10,948 nt of DNA. Source: Eubacteriales bacterium (GTDB lineage Bacteria; Bacillota; Clostridia; Oscillospirales; CAG-382). The stretch spans positions 1 through 10,948 of the forward strand of contig JAQVQF010000057.1 in the NCBI GenBank assembly GCA_028701715.1, in the 5' to 3' direction. The stretch's first letter is position 1; each line of letters begins with the position of its first letter. The translations under genes were made by a program, and so were the position numbers. Shown here piece by piece: positions 1 to 6,506 of the stretch. The notes beneath the pieces are model-generated. The model ran no database searches and was not told the DNA's origin. It saw only the letters and a program-made list of their open reading frames with translations.

Positions 1-1218
1 GGCGAAATCCATCGTTCTTCCGCTTATTTTCGCAAGCTCCTCCTTTGAATAAAGCAAAAAGGAGGTCTTTTTTCTGAAATCGTCCACCGACAGCGGCGAC
101 GAAAACATAGCGTTTCCGCTGGTGGGGAGCGTATGGTTGGGACCCGCGATATAGTCGCCCAACGGTTCGGGAGTAAAGCTTCCGAGGAATACGGAGCCCG
201 CGTTTTTTATTTTGTCGAAAAGTCCGAAGTAATCCTCAACGCAAAGCTCAAGATGCTCCGGGGCTATTTCGTTGGAAAATTCCACGCATTCGTCGATATC
301 CGCCGCGATTATAATCGCGCTGTTGACATCCGCCGATTCCCGCGCTATTTCTTTTCTCGGCAATGCTTCAAGCTGTTTTTCAACTTCCGCCTGTACGCTT
401 TCGGCAAGCTCACGGCTTGCGGTTATAAGTATGGACGACGCCATTTTGTCATGCTCCGCCTGCGAAAGCAGGTCTGCCGCGATATAGGCGGGATTCGCTT
501 TGCCGTCGGCTATTATCAGAATTTCCGAAGGACCGGCTATCATATCTATGCCCACGACACCGCTAACCGCGCGCTTGGCAAGGGCTACATACACATTGCC
601 CGGGCCTACAATCTTATATACCTTGGGAACGCTTTCCGTACCGTACGCCATCGCGGCTATCGCCTGCGCTCCGCCGACGGCGAAAACCCTGTCCACGCCC
701 GCTATACGCGCCGCGGCAAGAATTTCCGGTTTTATTTTACCGTCCGCCGACGGAGGCGTGGTCATTAATATTTCCCTTACACCCGCTATCCTCGCCGGAA
801 CGGCGTTCATCAGCACGGTTGACGGGTAAGCCGCCGTGCCGCCCGGGACATATATACCCACCTTTTCTATCGGAGTATAGCGCTGCCCAAGCACAACGCC
901 GCCTTCTTTCTCTATACGGAAGCCCTCGTTTAACTGCTTTTCATGGAAAAACGCTATATTTTCCTTTGCGATTTTCAAGGTCTCAAGAAAATAAGCGTCC
1001 ACCGATTTCAGCGCTTCATCGATTTCCTCTGCGGTTATCTCGATTGATTGGCGGTTTGCTTTGTCGAATTTTGCGATATAAAAATTAAGCGCTTTATCCC
1101 CCTCAAGCCTGACGCGGCGTATTATTTCCTCCACCGCCACCGCCTGCTCGCCGTCGAATTTAAGCCCGCGGTTTTTAACAAACGATAAAAAACCGTTTTT
1201 ATCTATAATTTTGATCAT
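1..1218 (-). CDS. hisD: Histidinol dehydrogenase, C-terminus cut by window edge
   Basis: HisD oxidises L-histidinol to L-histidine in two NAD-dependent steps in the cytoplasm, the last reactions of histidine biosynthesis. The minus strand is open for 406 codons from ATG at 1218 to the left edge. Visible HisD hallmarks are VPGGTAAYPST, GPGNVYVALAK, the signature IAGPSEILIIADG, and DLLSQAEHD with Gln253 and His256 as zinc ligands. PEHLE carries the catalytic Glu321-His322 pair, and GDYIAGPNH carries zinc ligand Asp355. The family is usually about 430 residues, so roughly 25 C-terminal residues are missing, including the last histidine zinc ligand. The ATG overlaps the hisG stop as ATGA, which suggests translational coupling. 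No in-frame stop or frameshift is present. Further his genes probably lie beyond the left edge. Confidence 0.97.
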   Translation of the reverse strand, partial: MIKIIDKNGFLSFVKNRGLKFDGEQAVAVEEIIRRVRLEGDKALNFYIAKFDKANRQSIEITAEEIDEALKSVDAYFLETLKIAKENIAFFHEKQLNEGFRIEKEGGVVLGQRYTPIEKVGIYVPGGTAAYPSTVLMNAVPARIAGVREILMTTPPSADGKIKPEILAAARIAGVDRVFAVGGAQAIAAMAYGTESVPKVYKIVGPGNVYVALAKRAVSGVVGIDMIAGPSEILIIADGKANPAYIAADLLSQAEHDKMASSILITASRELAESVQAEVEKQLEALPRKEIARESADVNSAIIIAADIDECVEFSNEIAPEHLELCVEDYFGLFDKIKNAGSVFLGSFTPEPLGDYIAGPNHTLPTSGNAMFSSPLSVDDFRKKTSFLLYSKEELAKISGRTMDFA

Positions 1219-1838
1219 TTTTTTATTTCGCCTTTCAGTTTCTCCACAGCCTCGTTTATTATGACGGATTTAAAATTATAAGACGATTTGTTTGCGATAA
1301 GTCTTGCGCTTATCGGAAAAATTTCCTCTATGACCGAAAGCCCGTTTTCCTTTAAGGTCGTTCCCGTTTCTACTATGTCGACTATCACATCCGAAAGCTC
1401 CAAAAGCGGCGCGGTCTCGATAGAGCCGGAAAGCTTAATTATTTCTATCTCGCGGCTTTTTCCGCGGTAAAACGCTTTTGCCGCGTTTACGAATTTCGTC
1501 GCCACTCTCAGCGTTCTGTTGTTGTCCTCCTTGTAGCCGTTCTTCGCGGCGACCGCCATGCGGCAACGGCCGATTCCGAGGTCGAGCAGCTCATATACGT
1601 CGGGCGAATGCTCGATAAGAATATCCTTCCCGGCGACGCCTATATCCGCGATGCCGTATTCCACATAAATCGGCACATCCACCGGCTTTACAAGAAAATA
1701 GCTGATACCCTGCTCCTCGTTTTTGAAAATCAACTTTCTGTTGTCGCCGAAAACGTCTCCGCAGCCGTAGCCCGCGTCACGCAGCACGGAATACGCTCTG
1801 TCACCCAGCCTTCCGGTGGGCAATGCTATATTTAACAT
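1215..1838 (-). CDS. hisG: ATP phosphoribosyltransferase catalytic subunit, short form
   Basis: HisG condenses ATP with PRPP to N1-(5-phosphoribosyl)-ATP, the committed and feedback-regulated first step of histidine biosynthesis. From the chosen start the protein has 207 residues, the size of the short form (HisGS), which lacks the C-terminal regulatory domain and needs HisZ. Recognisable segments are LNIALPTGRLG at the N-terminus, the signature ELLDLGIGRCRMAVA near residues 83-97, and the PRPP-binding loop DIVETGTTLKENGL near 154-167. I prefer the ATG at 1838 because an AAAGGA Shine-Dalgarno lies about 9 bases upstream and the family begins at this point. The longer reading from 1856 adds MKGNNQ and has no ribosome binding site. 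hisZ ends 33 bases upstream, and the stop overlaps the hisD start. Confidence 0.96.
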   Translation of the reverse strand: MLNIALPTGRLGDRAYSVLRDAGYGCGDVFGDNRKLIFKNEEQGISYFLVKPVDVPIYVEYGIADIGVAGKDILIEHSPDVYELLDLGIGRCRMAVAAKNGYKEDNNRTLRVATKFVNAAKAFYRGKSREIEIIKLSGSIETAPLLELSDVIVDIVETGTTLKENGLSVIEEIFPISARLIANKSSYNFKSVIINEAVEKLKGEIKK

Positions 1839-1871
1839 TTGATTGTTTCCTTTCATTAAGATACGGGCGGC

Positions 1872-2987
1872 TTATATATTACCGTCGCCGAGGCATATGA
1901 TCTGCTTGAATTTTTTACCCTCCGGCACCGAGCATGCCGCGAGCACGCTGCCGCCGCTTTTACGCAGCTGCCGCGCGGCGTTGAAAATATCGCCGGGTTT
2001 GTCGTCATTCCCGTAAAGGAGAAGTATATCGGCGTCATATTCCGGCTTTGTGCCGTAATAAGCGGCGACCTCGCTTAAATTTATGGCAAACCCCATGGCT
2101 CCCACGGCCTTGTTAAAACGCTTCATCAGCTTATCATACCTTCCGCCGGAAAGCACCGATTTCGGCACGCCCCTGACATAGCCGCGCAATATTATACCGT
2201 TGTAATAATTCATGTCGCTGACTATTGAAAAATCAAGCTTTATCCTTTCCGAATACGGCGTATCCTTGATGACCGCATATATTTCCTCAAGCTCAGCCAC
2301 CGCCTGCGCCGTTTTTGAGCCCGTAATAAGTCTGCCCGCGGCACGCAGCATATTTTCAAAGTCATTGTCATTCTTCCCGGAAATAAGCTCTATAAGGCTT
2401 TCTGCTTTATCCGCTGGCACTCCCGCTTTTTCCGCGAAAATACGTAAATCGTGGCAGTTTTTGGCGTTTATATATTCCGTTATTTCGGCGGACACGGCTT
2501 CGCTTGTTATACCGCAGTCGGCGAGCATGCCGCGGATAAAGCCCATATGGGAAATATTAAGCATAAAATCGCAATCTATGGCTTTAAGGCTTTCCGCGGC
2601 AAGCATGATTATTTCAAGGGTGGAATAAAGGTCGTTCCCGCCCATGGATTCCACGCCCGCCTGACATATTTCCCTGTATTCCCGAGTCCTTGCGTCCATA
2701 CGGTAAACGCTTTCGCGGTAATAAAGCTTTTCGCCGTTTTCAACCGTCGCCTTGGTATTTTTAACTATGGAAAGCGTAACGTCCGGCTTCAGAGCGAGCA
2801 GCTTTCCGTCGGCGTCGTTGAAGGTTATTATGCTTTCGCTGGTGAGAAAGGACATATTTTCAAGATAAAGCGAATATTCCTCAAATTTTCTGAGCCTGTA
2901 ATGCGTATAGCCCGCTCTGCCGTATATGTCCTTCAATGTAAAATAAACGCTGTCTTCCTTTGACAGCTTATCCGTGTCAAGTGTCAT
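1872..2987 (-). CDS. hisZ: ATP phosphoribosyltransferase regulatory subunit (HisRS-like)
   Basis: HisZ is a catalytically inactive paralogue of histidyl-tRNA synthetase that assembles with short-form HisG into a hetero-octamer. In the family it is required for full activity and for histidine feedback. The protein is 371 residues. Class II synthetase-like motifs appear as ALKPDVTLSIVKNT (about 65-78), YRESVYRMDARTREYREICQAG (about 90-111), the degenerate histidine-binding loop DMNYYNGIILRGY (about 258-270) and SGGRYDKLMKRF (280-291). The length is well short of a true HisRS, which also has an anticodon-binding domain. The ATG at 2987 is chosen over in-frame 3059 because GGAGGA sits 6 bases upstream and because it overlaps the stop of the preceding regulator as ATGA. 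Immediate linkage to short hisG supports the assignment. Confidence 0.95.
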   Translation of the reverse strand: MTLDTDKLSKEDSVYFTLKDIYGRAGYTHYRLRKFEEYSLYLENMSFLTSESIITFNDADGKLLALKPDVTLSIVKNTKATVENGEKLYYRESVYRMDARTREYREICQAGVESMGGNDLYSTLEIIMLAAESLKAIDCDFMLNISHMGFIRGMLADCGITSEAVSAEITEYINAKNCHDLRIFAEKAGVPADKAESLIELISGKNDNDFENMLRAAGRLITGSKTAQAVAELEEIYAVIKDTPYSERIKLDFSIVSDMNYYNGIILRGYVRGVPKSVLSGGRYDKLMKRFNKAVGAMGFAINLSEVAAYYGTKPEYDADILLLYGNDDKPGDIFNAARQLRKSGGSVLAACSVPEGKKFKQIICLGDGNI

Positions 2988-3289
2988 TGCTTTTCCTCCG
3001 GTTGCTTTGTAAAGGCAGCCAATATTTTTGAATAGCCTCCGCTGCCGTATTGCAGGCACCTTGAAACGCGGCTCAGCGTCGCGGAGGATATATCTGTTTT
3101 TTCCATTATCTGATTATAGGTGTCGCCTTTTAGCATAAGCTCCGCGCACTGCATCCGTTGCGCCATCTGCTTAACCTCGTTGATGGTGCATAAATCCTCA
3201 AGGAATATTTTTATATCCCCGGCGTTGTCGATTTTCGCAAGCATCTCATACAGCCGTTCATGCGCATGGTCGTCAAGACTATTATTCAT
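2984..3289 (-). CDS. TrpR-family (YerC/YecD-type) transcriptional regulator, likely of his genes
   Basis: This small cytoplasmic DNA-binding protein of 101 residues belongs to the Trp-repressor superfamily, YerC/YecD branch. An all-helical body carries the family pattern FLEDLCTINEVKQMAQRMQCAELMLKG (about 29-55). It is followed by a helix-turn-helix TYNQIMEKTDISSATLSRVSRCL (about 57-79) and a short GSGGYSKIL tail. It is the first gene behind a strong promoter and overlaps hisZ by ATGA. I recall comparative-genomic work proposing TrpR-like proteins as histidine regulators (HisR) in Firmicutes. The placement here fits an autoregulated repressor of the his operon, but effector and operator are inferred. 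An AAAGGA ribosome binding site lies about 11 bases before the ATG. Confidence 0.9.
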   Translation of the reverse strand: MNNSLDDHAHERLYEMLAKIDNAGDIKIFLEDLCTINEVKQMAQRMQCAELMLKGDTYNQIMEKTDISSATLSRVSRCLQYGSGGYSKILAAFTKQPEEKQ

Positions 3290-3326
3290 ATTAAATACCG
3301 TCCTTTACACCAATTATTACGGTTGG

Positions 3327-3355
3327 ATTATAACACATCGATTTAGCTTTGTAAA
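3327..3355 (-). promoter_or_regulatory. Sigma-A promoter of the his operon
   Basis: Read on the minus strand, TTTACA (3355-3350) and TATAAT (3332-3327) are separated by exactly 17 bases. The -10 is five of five core bases plus an upstream TGT, close to extended -10 form. The start point would fall near 3320, giving a leader of about 30 bases to the TrpR-family gene. The -35 hexamer lies inside an inverted repeat (3343-3362), and a second small inverted repeat covers the start point. Confidence 0.8.
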
Positions 3356-3362
3356 GCGCTAA
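3343..3362. promoter_or_regulatory. Candidate operator: nested inverted repeat over the his -35 box
   Basis: The stretch reads TTAGC, a 10-base centre, then GCTAA as exact reverse complements, with a second palindrome GCTTT-gt-AAAGC (3346-3357) nested inside. It overlaps the -35 hexamer, a position where a dimeric repressor would block transcription. A weaker pair, CCAA and TTGG nine bases apart (3310-3326), straddles the expected start point. The link to the adjacent TrpR-like regulator is inference. Confidence 0.4.
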
Positions 3363-3371
3363 AGCATTAAA

Positions 3372-3400
3372 TTGATAAAGTTTATACGATTGAATAAAAT
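3372..3400 (+). promoter_or_regulatory. Possible promoter toward the lipoprotein genes
   Basis: TTGATA (3372-3377) and TAAAAT (3395-3400) are 17 bases apart on the plus strand, back to back with the his promoter. The leader to the first lipoprotein gene would be about 165 bases. The region is very AT-rich, so chance matches are likely. A second poor candidate, TTGTAA-17-TATGAA, starts at 3488. Confidence 0.35.
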
Positions 3401-3573
3401 AAACGCAAAAATTACTTTAAAATTAGTAAAAATAACGTTTGCGGGTATTTGGAGTTGAAAATCAATTATATCTCAATGAGATTTTTCTTGTAAACAATCG
3501 CACATACATATATGAACAATATTTTAAGTTTAACCAATAAAAAGCTACGCAAAAAATGAAAAGGGAGATTATT

Positions 3574-4161
3574 ATGAAATTAAAACAGCTGACCGTATGC
3601 ATAACCGTATTAACTTTATTTGTCGGCTTGGTCTCATGCGGAGACGGCACCGATAATACTTCCTCGCAGGCCGAATACTCCTCGGCGGCCGGTATGTCTT
3701 CGACCGACGAAAGCCCGACGGAGGAAATTAGCTCCGTGGACGCCTACGGCTCCTTACGGGAAGGCGAGCTTGAGGATATTCTTGCGGCGATATATGCCGC
3801 CGCGGAGGATACGGAGGAGATTCAGTTAAATCACAGATACCTGGAAACTACCGAAATTGACCCCGATGATTGTTTTTATTATTTCGGTGTGGAAAGCCTT
3901 GATTTCGAAGAAGGCATAGCCTCCGAATACAGTGTGGGAGGGGCATATTCGCTCTGCCTTATACGCGCAAAAAGCCTTGACGACGTAGACGAATTAAAGA
4001 GGATTATAGCCGAAAACGCAGATCCCTGGAAATGGTTCTGCACGGGAGTTGATGAAGATAAAATTGTTGTTGATAATATCGGTGATGTTATTATATTGAT
4101 AATGTACGAAAAATCCGAATTGCTGCACGATATTTTCCTCGATTTGGCGGGAACCGATTAA
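3574..4161 (+). CDS. Putative lipoprotein of unknown function, copy 1
   Basis: The product is 195 residues with a lipoprotein signal peptide: MKLKQLT, a hydrophobic core, and lipobox LVSC with acceptor Cys22. A Ser/Thr/Asp/Glu-rich flexible linker follows to about residue 60, then a compact domain of about 135 residues. This suggests a surface protein anchored to the outer face of the membrane. The domain is rich in acidic residues and carries DCFYYFGVESLDF, GGAYSLCLIRAKS, DDVDELK and NIGDVIILIMYEKSE. The architecture resembles short clostridial lipoproteins of the DUF4358 type, but I cannot confirm that family by eye. The start at 3574 follows AAGGGAG six bases upstream; an in-frame ATG at 3556 has no such site. 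It is a close paralogue of the next gene. Two stop codons in tandem end it. Confidence 0.88.
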   Translation: MKLKQLTVCITVLTLFVGLVSCGDGTDNTSSQAEYSSAAGMSSTDESPTEEISSVDAYGSLREGELEDILAAIYAAAEDTEEIQLNHRYLETTEIDPDDCFYYFGVESLDFEEGIASEYSVGGAYSLCLIRAKSLDDVDELKRIIAENADPWKWFCTGVDEDKIVVDNIGDVIILIMYEKSELLHDIFLDLAGTD

Positions 4162-4187
4162 TAATATCCGTATTATTCGATATTATT
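4160..4187 (+). terminator. Weak AT-only stem-loop after lipoprotein copy 1
   Basis: AATAATATC and GATATTATT are exact 9-base complements around a 10-base loop, starting in the stop codon and followed by TTAATTTC. The stem has one G-C pair and the U-tract is poor, so termination would be partial at best. It may instead limit 3' exonuclease decay. Confidence 0.3.
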
Positions 4188-4315
4188 TTAATTTCAACAA
4201 CATCAGTGAGATTTTTCCGTAAAAGCGGCACACATACAAATACAGAACGCTTCCCGTGCTCAATGCTCCCGAAAACGGAAAGGTTCGCATTTTAAAATTT
4301 TAAAAGGAGATTCTT

Positions 4316-4924
4316 ATGAAATTCAAAAAACTAACGGTATTTTTAATCGTTCTAACCTTGATTGTCGGCTTGGTCGCATGCGGAGGCGACACCGATAATA
4401 CTTCCTCGCAAGCCGAATCCTCGGCGGCCGACACATCTTCGACCGGCACATCCTCGGCCAACGACAGCTCGGCGGAGGACGAAAGCTCCGAGGAGAGCGG
4501 CAACGATTCCGATTCCCTGCTGGAAGGCGACCTTGAGGATATTCTTGCCGCAATATACGCCGCCGCGGAGGATGTCGATGAGCTTGAATTAAATCCGGAA
4601 TACATGGTAACAACCGAAATCGATCCCGAAGACTGTTTTTATTATTTCGGCGTGGAAAGCCTTGATTTTATGGAGGGCATAGCTTCCGAATTTGAAATGG
4701 GCGGGGCTTATTCACTTTGTCTTATACGCGCAAAGAGCATTGACGACGTGGATGAGCTTAAGGAAGCCATCGCAGAAAACGCAAACCCCATGAAATGGGT
4801 CTGCATGGGGGTCAGTGAGGATAAGGTTGTCGTGGATAATATCGGCGATGTTATTATATTGATAATGTACGATAAATCCGAATTCCTGCATGACATTTTC
4901 CTTGCTTTGGCGGACGCCGACTGA
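4316..4924 (+). CDS. Putative lipoprotein of unknown function, copy 2
   Basis: The product is 202 residues, the same architecture as the preceding gene: signal peptide with lipobox LVAC (Cys22), a longer Ser/Asp/Glu-rich linker (about 23-66), and a C-terminal domain of about 135 residues. I count 106 identical positions of 135 in that domain relative to copy 1. Blocks DCFYYFGVESLDF, GGAYSLCLIRAKS and VVDNIGDVIILIMY are nearly invariant, while the linker has diverged in length and sequence. Three cysteines in the domain are shared by both copies. The start at 4316 has AAGGAGA five bases upstream. The two genes are 154 bases apart, and part of that gap matches the region upstream of copy 1, showing a tandem duplication that included 5' DNA. 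Function unknown; an extracytoplasmic binding or regulatory role is only a guess. Confidence 0.9.
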   Translation: MKFKKLTVFLIVLTLIVGLVACGGDTDNTSSQAESSAADTSSTGTSSANDSSAEDESSEESGNDSDSLLEGDLEDILAAIYAAAEDVDELELNPEYMVTTEIDPEDCFYYFGVESLDFMEGIASEFEMGGAYSLCLIRAKSIDDVDELKEAIAENANPMKWVCMGVSEDKVVVDNIGDVIILIMYDKSEFLHDIFLALADAD

Positions 4925-4998
4925 TAATACACATATCAAATAGGTTTTATTTTACAAGCATTCCGATATATAAATTCCCTCTTTATTATTTGCTTGCG

Positions 4999-5024
4999 TA
5001 TGGCGGACTTCATTGTCCGCCATA
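4999..5024 (+). other. Perfect hairpin in the leader of the acyltransferase operon
   Basis: TATGGCGGAC and GTCCGCCATA are exact 10-base complements around the loop TTCATT. No U-tract follows on either strand, so it is not a standard terminator. A second, imperfect stem (5032-5067; GCG, TCC, TG and CGAA paired with their complements) ends directly at the ribosome binding site. The whole 4925-5081 gap contains no convincing promoter. Confidence 0.6.
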
Positions 5025-5081
5025 TGTCAAAGCGTCCTGACGAATAATCATTTTCGCAGGGACACGCGGAAAGAGAAATAT

Positions 5082-6485
5082 ATGGTTTTTTCAAGCGTCA
5101 GTTTTCTTTTTTATTTTTTACCGGCGATTCTTTTGTTTTATTTTGCGGTGCCGTCAAAATTTAAAAACGTTGTGCTCCTTGTATTCAGCCTGTTGTTTTA
5201 TTACTACGGGGAACAGCTTTATGTGTTAATACTGCTTTTTTCCTCCGTGCTCGACTACACCTGCTCGCTTTTAATTGAAAGATACCGCGGAACAAAAAAA
5301 GCAAAGGCTTTTTTAATAATATCAATAACCGCAAATCTTGCAATGCTGGGCTTTTTTAAGTATTTTGACTTTTTTATAAGCAGCGTCAACGCTTTGTCGG
5401 GCATTTCGCTTCCCCTATTAAAGGTCGCTTTGCCGATAGGGATCAGCTTCTTTACTTTTCAGACAATGAGCTACACAATAGACGTATACCGAGGCGAGGT
5501 GCGCGCGCAAAAAAACTTTTTGACTCTTTTTACTTATGTATCCCTGTTCCCTCAGCTTATCGCGGGCCCCATTGTCAGATACAAAACCGTAGAACGCGAA
5601 TTGAACGGCAGAACACACAGCTTTGATATGTTCGGAGAAGGCGTTTCGCGTTTTATAACGGGGCTTGCCAAAAAGGTTTTGCTGTCAAATCAATTAGGCG
5701 CTCTTGTTGTTTCTTTCCGTTCCGCCACGGAAAAGACAATTTTGTTTTACTGGATATACGCCGCGGCGTTTACCCTGCAGATTTATTTTGATTTTTCCGG
5801 TTATTCGGATATGGCGATAGGACTCGGTAAGATTTTCGGCTTTACATTCCTTGAAAATTTCAATTATCCGTTTATAAGCAAAAGCATAACCGAATTTTGG
5901 CGAAGATGGCATATTTCGCTTGGGAGCTGGTTTAAGGATTATGTTTATATCCCTTTGGGCGGCAGCCGAACGGGCTTTAAAAAGTGGTTGAGAACCACGC
6001 TTGTCATATGGGCGCTGACAGGCTTATGGCACGGCGCCGACTGGCCCTTTGTCGCATGGGGACTGTTTGTGGCGGTATTTATTATCCTTGAAAAAACGAT
6101 ACTGCTGAAGGCCTTTCAAAAGCTGCCGGGTATAGCGGCAAGGATATATTTTATAGCGATTATTTTGTTCAGCATGGTGATTTTCAACGGAAACGGGATT
6201 ACGGGCTCTTTTGACGATATCGTTTCCATGCTTGGGTTTACAGGCCTTAAATTTATAAATTCCGATACCGTTTATTATCTTTCAAGCAACGCGCTGCTGC
6301 TTGTCATATCGGTTATCGCCTCGACACCGCTTTTTGCAAATATATTCGCAAGGATAAAATTAAAAAGCTGCGGGATAAAAATTCTTGATATTGCGCAACC
6401 GGTTTCCTGCCTTGTTTTGCTTGTTTTATCGGTTTCTTATCTTATCGACGGCTCGTTCAATCCTTTCCTGTACTTCAGATTTTAG
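5082..6485 (+). CDS. MBOAT family O-acyltransferase (AlgI/PatA-like)
   Basis: This polytopic membrane protein of 467 residues should move acetyl groups from cytoplasmic acetyl-CoA across the membrane for O-acetylation of an exported glycan. Long hydrophobic segments run over most of its length. Family motifs are clear: LFPQLIAGPIVRY, LQIYFDFSGYSDMAIGLGKIFGF, NFNYPFISKSITEFWRRWHISLGSWFKDYVYIPLGG with His277, and LTGLWHGADWPFVAWG with the putative catalytic His317. The start at 5082 follows GGAAAGAG and matches the usual MVFSS.FLFYFLP N-terminus; an in-frame ATG at 5013 would begin inside the leader hairpin and add 23 atypical residues. A DHHW/AlgX-like gene follows after 21 bases, as expected for a two-component acetylation system. 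DltB-type alanylation is less likely because no dltA, dltC or dltD is adjacent. Confidence 0.93.
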   Translation: MVFSSVSFLFYFLPAILLFYFAVPSKFKNVVLLVFSLLFYYYGEQLYVLILLFSSVLDYTCSLLIERYRGTKKAKAFLIISITANLAMLGFFKYFDFFISSVNALSGISLPLLKVALPIGISFFTFQTMSYTIDVYRGEVRAQKNFLTLFTYVSLFPQLIAGPIVRYKTVERELNGRTHSFDMFGEGVSRFITGLAKKVLLSNQLGALVVSFRSATEKTILFYWIYAAAFTLQIYFDFSGYSDMAIGLGKIFGFTFLENFNYPFISKSITEFWRRWHISLGSWFKDYVYIPLGGSRTGFKKWLRTTLVIWALTGLWHGADWPFVAWGLFVAVFIILEKTILLKAFQKLPGIAARIYFIAIILFSMVIFNGNGITGSFDDIVSMLGFTGLKFINSDTVYYLSSNALLLVISVIASTPLFANIFARIKLKSCGIKILDIAQPVSCLVLLVLSVSYLIDGSFNPFLYFRF

Positions 6486-6506
6486 ACCGGTAGGGATGGT
6501 TGTTAT

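Larger units (their letters stand above)
3477..4924 (+). repeat. Tandem duplication of lipoprotein gene plus upstream DNA
   Basis: Unit 1 (about 3477-4161) and unit 2 (about 4207-4924) align over coding sequence and over some 45 bases that start about 100 bases before each ATG. The shared 5' block begins TGAGATTTTTC and contains GTAAA, CACATACA and GAAC in the same order and spacing. Offsets of 730 at the block, 742 at the ATG and 763 at the stop show small insertions since duplication, mostly in the leader and the Ser-rich linker. Confidence 0.75.

Noticed and set aside
133..768. Plus-strand open frame of 211 codons
   Set aside because: It lies entirely antisense to hisD, whose conserved active-site motifs are unmistakable on the minus strand, and its Arg/Tyr-rich translation resembles no protein.
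2212..2963. Two overlapping plus-strand open frames
   Set aside because: They are antisense to hisZ in other frames and lack ribosome binding sites; the minus-strand product has clear HisZ motifs.
4300..4613. Minus-strand Ser-rich and Arg-rich frames over lipoprotein copy 2
   Set aside because: They mirror the Ser/Asp/Glu-rich linker codons of the real gene and have no start signal.
4925..4998. Sigma-A promoter for the MBOAT gene
   Set aside because: TATATA and TTTACA-like strings are present but not at workable spacing, so no promoter call is supported.
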